NCBI GenBank assembly: GCA_963205465.1
Contig: CAUJKG010000010.1
Location: 1-22,173 of the forward strand
Direction of reading: 5' to 3'
Source of the DNA: Pseudomonadota bacterium
GTDB lineage: Bacteria > Pseudomonadota > Alphaproteobacteria > Rhizobiales > Xanthobacteraceae
Length of the DNA: 22,173 nt
The notes beneath the pieces were generated by a model, which worked only from the letters and a program-made list of their open reading frames with translations, searched no databases and was not told the origin of the DNA. This document shows, piece by piece, positions 14,277 through 19,818 of the stretch; position 1 is the stretch's first letter; the number at the start of each line of letters is the position of its first letter. The translations under genes were made by a program, and so were the position numbers.

Positions 14277-14331
14277 AGTCGGCAAATAGGAGAAACGGAC
14301 CTGCGATGCAAGAGCGAATCTTCGCTCGCAC
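14143..14331 (-). CDS. Candidate leader ORF upstream of ornithine decarboxylase (up to 62 aa)
   Basis: An open frame of 62 codons from a GTG at 14331, ending TAA 18 nt before a run of six T (14125-14120 on the minus strand). If transcription starts near 14276, the true start must be internal, for example TTG at 14277 or GTG at 14247, giving a peptide of about 34-44 aa (MLVDGDPGQEAGKTSGKPVA onward from the GTG). No Shine-Dalgarno is obvious for any of these. Enteric speF is controlled by translation of the ornithine-sensing leader peptide SpeFL; this frame has no visible sequence similarity to it. It may equally be an accident of a structured GC-rich RNA. Confidence 0.3.
   Translation of the reverse strand: MRAKIRSCIAGPFLLFADLPNFARACGRVLVDGDPGQEAGKTSGKPVAGGNRRTPLSARDAT
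14283..14311 (-). promoter_or_regulatory. Candidate promoter of the polyamine genes
   Basis: On the minus strand TTGCAT (14311-14306) is followed after exactly 17 nt by TATTTG (14288-14283), predicting a start near 14276 and a leader of about 390 nt. Four of six bases match the -35 consensus and the -10 is fair. Confidence 0.45.
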
Positions 14332-14407
14332 GCAGATTTTTGGTGCGCGAAGTCGCGCTCGATCTCGTTTGTAAACGCGCGTTAAGAGTTCGCGCGCGCG
14401 CGACGCG

Positions 14408-14659
14408 TCAGCGCTCGACGATCGGCTCGATCTTCGCCGCGTTTTTTACGAAGGACCAAGTGAAGACGCCGGCTGCGAGCGCGAAGCCGCCCATGAGGAT
14501 CGCTTCGAATATCTTGCCGAGGCCGAAGAGCGCCGCGAGTGCCCAGCCGGTCGCAATGCCGATGCCGATCACTTCGACGCCGATGAGGATCGCCGCGCTC
14601 ACGATGGTGGTGAGGTTCGCCCAGTTGATGCGGGAGCGCTTCTGCACGGCGTCGGTCAT
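14408..14659 (-). CDS. Small two-TM membrane protein of unknown function
   Basis: Protein of 83 aa that I do not recognise. A basic N-terminus (MTDAVQKRSRINWANL) leads into two hydrophobic segments, about 17-43 (IVSAAILIGVEVIGIGIATG region) and about 48-70 (LGKIFEAILMGGFALAAGVF region), followed by a short charged tail (NAAKIEPIVER). A hairpin of two helices with both ends in the cytoplasm is likely. GAGGA lies about 9 nt before the ATG at 14659. It lies upstream of the ornithine decarboxylase promoter on the same strand and divergent from the GGT-like gene. The region just after its stop (14391-14406) is an alternating CG tract with an AACGCGCGTT palindrome (14374-14383). Confidence 0.7.
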   Translation of the reverse strand: MTDAVQKRSRINWANLTTIVSAAILIGVEVIGIGIATGWALAALFGLGKIFEAILMGGFALAAGVFTWSFVKNAAKIEPIVER

Positions 14660-14795
14660 CGTCTTCGTCCTCGAAATGTGTCGCTCAGGTGGCGCTAGGG
14701 CTATGAGGTATTAAGATGGCCGGCAATCTGGCGGCAAAGAGTGGCTGAATCAAGCGCTCGAACGCCGCTCCCGCCTCGAAGTCCCCGGAGAGACA

Positions 14796-16388
14796 ATGAC
14801 CGAATACCGCGCAGAAGGCCGCTACGGCGTCGTCGCCGCCCCGCACAGGCTTGCCGCCGAGGCGGGAAGGGACGTGCTTGCGGAGGGTGGAAATGCGATC
14901 GAGGCGGCTGTTGCCGCCGCGGCAGCGATCGTCTCGGCCTACCCGCATATGAACCATATCGGCGGCGACGGTTTCTGGCTGATCCGCGAGCCCTCGGGGC
15001 GCGTGCGTTCCATCGAAGCCTGCGGATTTGCCGGCGCGCTTGCGACAATCGAGCGCTATCGCGCGGCAGGACACGACAGCGTGCCGGAGCGCGGACCGCT
15101 TGCCGCCTGCACCGTACCCGGCGCGATCGGCGGTTGGATGCTGGCGCTGGAAGCAGCGAAAGCCGCAGGCGGAAAAGTTCCGGTGAGCCGTCTCCTCGAA
15201 GCGGCGATCAAGATCGCGCGCGAAGGATTTCCGGTGTCTTCCTCGGTGGTCTGGGAGCGTCTGCGGAATGGCACACTTCCGATCGATGCGCCGGGTTTCG
15301 CCGAAACCTTCATGCCCGGTGGCAAGGCGCAGCCGCGAGGGGCGCGTCTCAATGCCGGCAAGCTGCCGGACACCTTCGAACAACTCGGCCGCGCGGGCCT
15401 CGACGATTTTTATCGCGGCGACGTCGGCCGCGAGATCGCCGCCGATCTCGAAGCGATCGGCAGCCCCGTGACGCGCGCCGACCTTGAAAAGTATCGCGCG
15501 ACGCTGCGCGAACCGCTCTCGCTTCGCGTGCGCGACGCGATCGTTTATGGCTGCCAGCCGCCGACACCCGGCCTTGTCACGCTCATGATCCTTGGCCTCT
15601 ATGAGCGTCTCGGCGCGCCGGGCGGCGAAGGCTTCGACTATGTTCATGCGCTGGTCGAAGCGTCGAAGCGGGCCTTCCTCGCGCGCGACAAGGTGCTGAC
15701 CGACTTCGATCGCCTGACGCAGAAGCCCGGAGACTGGCTGACGAACGAGGCGCTCGAACGCGAAGCGGCCGCGGTCAAGAAGGATCGCGCGGCACCCTGG
15801 CCGCGTCCCGCAGGCGAAGGCGACACGATCTGGCTGGGGGCAGCGGACGCCAATGGCTATGTCGTCTCCTACATTCAGTCGATCTACTGGGAATTCGGCT
15901 CCGGCTGCGTGCTGCCGAAGACCGGTGTCTTGATGCAGAACCGTGGCGCGAGCTTCTCGCTCGACCCGAAGGCGACAAATCCACTCCAGCCGGGCCGGAA
16001 ACCGGTTCATACGCTGACGCCGATGTTCGCCGCCTTCGACGATGGCCGCCAGCTTGGCTTCGGCACAATGGGCGGCGAAGGCCAGCCGCAGACCAATGCC
16101 GCGATTTTTGCGCGCTACGCCTTCCATGGCGTGCCGCTGGCGGACGCGATCGATCGTCCGCGCTGGATTCTCGGCAAGACCTGGGGTTCCAAGATCACGA
16201 ATCTTCGCCTCGAATCGCGCTTCGCGCCGGAAGTGGCGGAGCGGCTCGAAAAAGCCGGGCACGACGTGCAGGTTTTGTCCGAGGCCTATACCGAGATCAT
16301 GGGGCATGCCGGCGGCGTGCTGTTCGACGGCAGGAAGGTCGAAGGTGCGCATGATCCGCGTTCGGATGGGGGTGCCGCGGCAGTTTAG
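14796..16388 (+). CDS. Gamma-glutamyltransferase-family Ntn hydrolase, probably cytoplasmic
   Basis: Protein of 530 aa with the GGT fold, expected to self-cleave before Thr344 (GEGD-TIWLGAADANG) into subunits of about 343 and 187 aa. The small subunit keeps FGSGCVLPKTGVLMQNRGAS (367-386) and GTMGGEGQPQ (423-432). The N-terminal region has the family AAPHRLAAEAGRDVLAEGGN (14-33) and PHMNHIGGDGFWL (50-62). There is no signal peptide, unlike secreted GGT, and the RExAP motif whose Arg binds the gamma-glutamyl carboxylate is not visible (the region reads SIEACGFAG, 72-80). It therefore resembles YwrD/HpxW-like members (HpxW is an oxamate amidohydrolase) or acylases more than classical GGT. The ATG at 14796 has GGAGAG 3 nt upstream. 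Confidence 0.85.
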   Translation: MTEYRAEGRYGVVAAPHRLAAEAGRDVLAEGGNAIEAAVAAAAAIVSAYPHMNHIGGDGFWLIREPSGRVRSIEACGFAGALATIERYRAAGHDSVPERGPLAACTVPGAIGGWMLALEAAKAAGGKVPVSRLLEAAIKIAREGFPVSSSVVWERLRNGTLPIDAPGFAETFMPGGKAQPRGARLNAGKLPDTFEQLGRAGLDDFYRGDVGREIAADLEAIGSPVTRADLEKYRATLREPLSLRVRDAIVYGCQPPTPGLVTLMILGLYERLGAPGGEGFDYVHALVEASKRAFLARDKVLTDFDRLTQKPGDWLTNEALEREAAAVKKDRAAPWPRPAGEGDTIWLGAADANGYVVSYIQSIYWEFGSGCVLPKTGVLMQNRGASFSLDPKATNPLQPGRKPVHTLTPMFAAFDDGRQLGFGTMGGEGQPQTNAAIFARYAFHGVPLADAIDRPRWILGKTWGSKITNLRLESRFAPEVAERLEKAGHDVQVLSEAYTEIMGHAGGVLFDGRKVEGAHDPRSDGGAAAV

Positions 16389-16484
16389 CGCTAACCATTC
16401 ACGCGATTGTTGCTTGGCCGGTTGCCTGGTCCCGCTAGTTTAGGAATAAGGCTTACCAGGACTGGGACTCGCAAGGCTGGGATC

Positions 16485-17024
16485 ATGCGCAGCATCGCCG
16501 GAGCATTCGCACTTCTTCTCGTTCTCGCGACAGGCGTCGCCGACGCGCGCGAACAGAAAGTTTCGCTGAAGCAGCAGCCGGCCGCACAGCAGACTTGGCC
16601 GCAGGAAGCGGAACTGAAGGGCGACTATCCCCGCGGCGCCATCGTCATCAATGTTTCCGAGCGCCGGCTTTATTATGCGCTGGGTGACGGCAAGGCGCTG
16701 ATGTACCGGGTGGCAGTCGGCAAGCAGGGCTTCGGCTGGTCCGGCCAAAGCTGGGTTTCCGCTATGACCAAGAACCCGCCCTGGTACCCGACCGCGCGCA
16801 TGCGTGCCGAAGGCGCGCCGCGCTACGTGGCGCCGGGGCCGAACAACCCGCTCGGCGTGCGGGCGCTCTATCTCGGCTGGTCTGAATACCGCATCCACGG
16901 CACCAACGCGCCGCATACCGTCGGCTCGGCGTCTTCCAGCGGTTGTTTCCGCATGCTCAACGCGGATGTCAGCGATCTTTACGAGCGCGTTGCGATTGGC
17001 GCGCCGGTTTATGTGATTCAATAA
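16485..17024 (+). CDS. L,D-transpeptidase (YkuD domain), exported
   Basis: Protein of 179 aa. MRSIAGAFALLLVLATGVADA is a signal peptide, so it acts in the periplasm on peptidoglycan, making 3-3 cross-links or attaching proteins. The YkuD domain spans about 50-179: GAIVINVSERRLYYAL at its start, and the active site HGTN (138-141) followed by SSSGCFRM (150-157) with catalytic Cys154 16 residues after His138. It lacks LysM or peptidoglycan-binding domains, as many short Rhizobiales paralogues do. The ATG at 16485 is chosen because the signal peptide begins there; the frame is open upstream to 16407. It has its own 96-nt upstream gap. Confidence 0.9.
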   Translation: MRSIAGAFALLLVLATGVADAREQKVSLKQQPAAQQTWPQEAELKGDYPRGAIVINVSERRLYYALGDGKALMYRVAVGKQGFGWSGQSWVSAMTKNPPWYPTARMRAEGAPRYVAPGPNNPLGVRALYLGWSEYRIHGTNAPHTVGSASSSGCFRMLNADVSDLYERVAIGAPVYVIQ

Positions 17025-17096
17025 GTTTCCGCGGGCGCCGCCGCCTTTTCGCCGGACTTCGCGGGCTTGGTCTCTCGGCTGTAGAATGAGGGCCGG

Positions 17097-17735
17097 ATGG
17101 TTCGGAAAGCTGCATTGCATCTGTTCGCGGCCGCCGCGGTTCTCGCGGGCGGGATCGCGCCTGCGCTTTCGCATCCGCACGTCATCGTTACCGGCAAAAG
17201 CGAAGTGGTCTTCGGTAAGGACGGCGCGGTTGCAGCGGTTCGTCACGCCTGGACCTTCGACGAGATGTTCTCCGAATACGCGACCCAGGGGCTCGACAAA
17301 AACAAGGACGGCGTGCTCTCGCGCGACGAACTCGCGGAGCTTGCCAAGGTCAATGTCGAGTCGCTGAAGGAATTCGAATATTTCACCACCGGCAAGAGCG
17401 GTCCGGGCAAACTCGAATTCGCGGAGCCCACGGACTACTATCTCGAGCATAAGGACAAGCTGCTCACGCTTCACTTCACGCTGCCGGTGAAGAAGGGATC
17501 GCAGAAAGGCGGTCTGTCGCTCGACGTGTTCGATCCGACCTATTTCGTCGCCTTCAATCTCGCGGAAGAAAATCCGGTGAAGCTGATCGATGCGCCGGCC
17601 AACTGCGCCTTCGAAGTGAAGCGGCCGAAGCAGGACGCGACGCAGACGCCGACGGAATCTTTCTTCAATTCGCTCACGGCAGCGAGCGATTACGGCTCGC
17701 AATTCGCGAACCGCGTGATCGTGACGTGCAAGTAA
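17097..17735 (+). CDS. DUF1007 family periplasmic protein with an EF-hand-like motif
   Basis: Protein of 212 aa with signal peptide MVRKAALHLFAAAAVLAGGI followed by APALS, leaving a mature start HPHVIVTGKSEVVFG that is the DUF1007 hallmark (N-terminal His-Pro-His). An EF-hand-like loop, DKNKDGVLSRDEL (about 67-79), is inserted near the front and could bind calcium. The C-terminal part contains FDPTYFVAFN and ANCAFEV. DUF1007 proteins are usually encoded with NicO/RcnA-type nickel/cobalt exporters, as here, and are thought to help metal transport in the periplasm; the mature N-terminal HPH could be a metal ligand. It overlaps the exporter by 10 bp, indicating coupling. Confidence 0.86.
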   Translation: MVRKAALHLFAAAAVLAGGIAPALSHPHVIVTGKSEVVFGKDGAVAAVRHAWTFDEMFSEYATQGLDKNKDGVLSRDELAELAKVNVESLKEFEYFTTGKSGPGKLEFAEPTDYYLEHKDKLLTLHFTLPVKKGSQKGGLSLDVFDPTYFVAFNLAEENPVKLIDAPANCAFEVKRPKQDATQTPTESFFNSLTAASDYGSQFANRVIVTCK

Positions 17736-18772
17736 GCGCCTTGCGGAAGAATTTCTTCTCATTCCGCGCGATGGCTGCGCTGCTGGTTGCGGCAATCGCG
17801 GTTCTGCTTCTGATCGAGCCGTCGCTTGCGCAGAATCCGTTTGGTCAGCGCACGCCGCCGCCCTCCGGTTTCATGGGCTGGATCCTCGCCCAACAATCGG
17901 CCTTCTATCAGCAGATGGCGGGTGCGGTTAAAGCCGCCAAGGCCGATGGTTCCGCACTGTGGACGCTGGTTTCCATCTCTTTCTTATACGGCGTGTTTCA
18001 TGCCGCCGGGCCCGGTCACGGCAAGGCGGTGATCTCGTCTTATCTGATCGCCGACGACGCGACGTGGAAGCGCGGGGCGCTGCTCGCGATCATCTCTGCA
18101 TTGGTGCAGGCGCTGGTCGCGATTGCGGTGGTCGGAATTGCCGCGGTGTTGCTCGGCGCGACCGCGCGAACCATGAGCAATGCGGTGCGCTGGATCGAGA
18201 TCGCGGCCTATAGCCTGATCGTTCTCTTCGGCCTTTATCTTTTATGGAAGAAAGGCCGTTCGTTCTTTGCTGCCTGGCGCGGCAAGCCCTCCGCGCACGA
18301 TCATCATCATGATTCCGGACACGCGCATCACGATCATGCTCATACGCACGCGCATCATCACGATCATGACCATGTCCATGACGAGCATTGCGGTCATTCG
18401 CATGGGCCCGAGCCGGCGGAGTTGAAAGGCGACGACTGGTTCAAGCGCGGCATGGTTGCGGCCGTCACCGCCGGCATGCGCCCCTGTTCGGGAGCGATCC
18501 TCGTGCTGGTTTTCGCGCTCGCGCAGGGGATTTTTCTCTCCGGCGTCGCCGCGACCTTCGCGATGTCGGCCGGCGTCGCGATCACGGTCACGGCGATTGC
18601 CGTGCTCGCCGTGTTCGGCAAATCGCTTGCCGTCCGGCTTTCGGGCGCGATGGGCGGCCGAGGCGATCTCATGCTGCGCGGCATCGAGGTGCTGGGTGCC
18701 TTGTTCGTGATTGCCTTCGGTGTGCTGTTGCTCACCGGCTATCTCGCCTCCGAACGGCTGCTGCCGGTCTGA
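17726..18772 (+). CDS. NicO/RcnA-family nickel/cobalt exporter with His-rich loop
   Basis: Inner-membrane transporter of 348 aa from a GTG start. It has an N-terminal signal-like helix, then family motifs SFLYGVFHAAGPGHGKAVIS (85-104) and GMRPCSGAILVLVFAL (250-265), with about six further helices. Between them is a loop (191-226) with 19 His in 36 residues, interspersed with Asp, a metal-binding region seen in RcnA-like exporters. The likely role is Ni2+/Co2+ efflux, with import less likely. The GTG at 17726 gives positive residues before the first helix; an ATG at 17771 is the alternative. It overlaps the DUF1007 gene by 10 bp. Confidence 0.85.
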   Translation: MQVSALRKNFFSFRAMAALLVAAIAVLLLIEPSLAQNPFGQRTPPPSGFMGWILAQQSAFYQQMAGAVKAAKADGSALWTLVSISFLYGVFHAAGPGHGKAVISSYLIADDATWKRGALLAIISALVQALVAIAVVGIAAVLLGATARTMSNAVRWIEIAAYSLIVLFGLYLLWKKGRSFFAAWRGKPSAHDHHHDSGHAHHDHAHTHAHHHDHDHVHDEHCGHSHGPEPAELKGDDWFKRGMVAAVTAGMRPCSGAILVLVFALAQGIFLSGVAATFAMSAGVAITVTAIAVLAVFGKSLAVRLSGAMGGRGDLMLRGIEVLGALFVIAFGVLLLTGYLASERLLPV

Positions 18773-18844
18773 TTTCTCGCCGTCATTGTTGTATGGTGAG
18801 CGGAATATGCGCGTCTTGCGCGAAGAGTTCTGCACGAGGGAACG

Positions 18845-19633
18845 ATGACCGGATCGATGAACGCAGCGGATATTTTCAATCTCAAGGGCCGCGTTGCGTT
18901 GATTACCGGCGCTTCCAGCGGGCTCGGCGAGCGTTTCGCGGAAGTCGCGGCGGCCAACGGAGCGAGTGTCGTGCTCACCGCGCGGCGCGAAGACCGGCTC
19001 AACGAGATTGCCGCCCGCATCGAGCAGGCGGGTGGCAAGGCAGCCTGCGTCGCCTGCGATGTGACTGACCATGCGAGCGTCGCAAAAGCCTTCGATGTGG
19101 CGGAAAAGAAATTCGGCACGGTTGATCTGTTCGTTGCCAATGCCGGCATGGCCCGCCTCGGCAAAGTGGTCGAGATGCCGGAGCACGAGTATCGCGCGCT
19201 GATGGCGCTCGATATGGATGCCGTCTTCTTCAATTCGCGCGAGGCGGCCAGGCGCATGATCGCCGCGGACAAGCCCGGCTGCATTATCGCGACCGCTTCC
19301 ATCGCGGCCTTCATCGTCGAGCGCAATATCGTTGCCTACAACATGGCGAAAGCCGCGGTGGTGCAGTTCACCAAGGGCTTCGCGCTCGAGGTGGCCCGCA
19401 AGAATATTCGCGTCAACGCCATCGCGCCGGGCTATGTCGTGACCGATATCAATCGCGATTTCCTGCTTTCGCCCAAGGGGCAGGCCGCAAAGGAAAAGCT
19501 GCCGCTGGCCCGCTATGGCGAACCCGGCGACCTCGATGGGGTTTTCCTGCTTCTGGCTTCGGAGGCGTCCCGCTGGATGACCGGCTCCACCATTGTGGTG
19601 GACGGCGGCCACGTTCTTACCGCTGGCGGATAG
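18845..19633 (+). CDS. SDR-family oxidoreductase
   Basis: Classical short-chain dehydrogenase/reductase, 262 aa, cytoplasmic. Motifs are the cofactor site TGASSGLG (21-28), an NADP-favouring TARRED (45-50), CDVT (71-74), NAG (99-101), catalytic Ser152 (ASIAAF) and Tyr165-x3-Lys169 (YNMAK), and the C-terminal GSTIVVDGGHVLTAGG. The Asn of the usual N-S-Y-K tetrad appears to be Asp123 (ALDMDAVFF in place of NLxGxF). The substrate cannot be assigned; members of this type act on 3-oxoacyl groups, sugars or alcohols. The ATG at 18845 has GAGGGA just upstream. Neighbouring genes give no pathway clue. Confidence 0.9.
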   Translation: MTGSMNAADIFNLKGRVALITGASSGLGERFAEVAAANGASVVLTARREDRLNEIAARIEQAGGKAACVACDVTDHASVAKAFDVAEKKFGTVDLFVANAGMARLGKVVEMPEHEYRALMALDMDAVFFNSREAARRMIAADKPGCIIATASIAAFIVERNIVAYNMAKAAVVQFTKGFALEVARKNIRVNAIAPGYVVTDINRDFLLSPKGQAAKEKLPLARYGEPGDLDGVFLLLASEASRWMTGSTIVVDGGHVLTAGG

Positions 19634-19666
19634 GTCCAAAGCCTTTTTGCGTTGCGCCAAATTGCG

Positions 19667-19720
19667 GCCTGCGCAGGCAGGCGGCAACTTCGTTGCAGGC
19701 CCTGCATGGATAACGAAATT
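19667..19720. promoter_or_regulatory. Cluster of dyads upstream of the IOR gene, candidate operator
   Basis: GCCTGCGCAGGC (19667-19678) is a perfect 12-bp palindrome. GCAGG-C-CCTGC (19695-19705) is a second dyad with the same half-site. AACTTCGTT (19686-19694) and AACGAAATT (19712-19720) form an outer inverted repeat with 8 of 9 matches, and TTGCAGGC occurs twice as a direct repeat (19693-19700 and 19719-19726). A regulator bound upstream of the promoter at 19731-19758 is plausible; its identity is not evident. Confidence 0.4.
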
Positions 19721-19730
19721 GCAGGCTTTC

Positions 19731-19772
19731 TTGCGCTATGCGAGCTTTGGACTATCTAAAAAGTAGGTAGTC
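19731..19772 (+). promoter_or_regulatory. Candidate promoter of the IOR gene with overlapping dyad
   Basis: TTGCGC (19731-19736), a 16-nt spacer and TATCTA (19753-19758) could be a promoter. Overlapping the -10, GACTATCT (19750-19757) and AGGTAGTC (19765-19772) make an inverted repeat with 7 of 8 matches around a 7-nt centre, placed where a repressor would block transcription start. Confidence 0.35.
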
Positions 19773-19818
19773 GCGTCCGAATCAGCTCCGATGCCCCGCC
19801 TGGAGGCGGTTCCTGCCG

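Noticed and set aside
14391..14406. Alternating CG tract as a Z-DNA or regulatory element
   Set aside because: Short, in a high-GC genome, next to a stop codon; no partner structure or conserved feature to support a function.
14685..16352. A 555-codon open frame opposite the GGT-like gene
   Set aside because: The plus strand encodes a recognisable Ntn hydrolase over the same span; the antisense frame shows no domain.
16440..17795. A 451-codon minus-strand frame across the L,D-transpeptidase and DUF1007 genes
   Set aside because: Both plus-strand genes have signal peptides and family motifs; the antisense frame has neither.
18300..18410. Possible tandem DNA repeat of CATCA/CACGA units
   Set aside because: It is the codon-level result of the exporter's His/Asp-rich loop, a known feature of the protein family.
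18242..19687. A 481-codon minus-strand frame across the exporter and SDR genes, with a Met-rich region
   Set aside because: The Met-rich part is the reverse complement of the exporter's His codons (CAT/ATG symmetry); it is not a methionine-rich copper protein.
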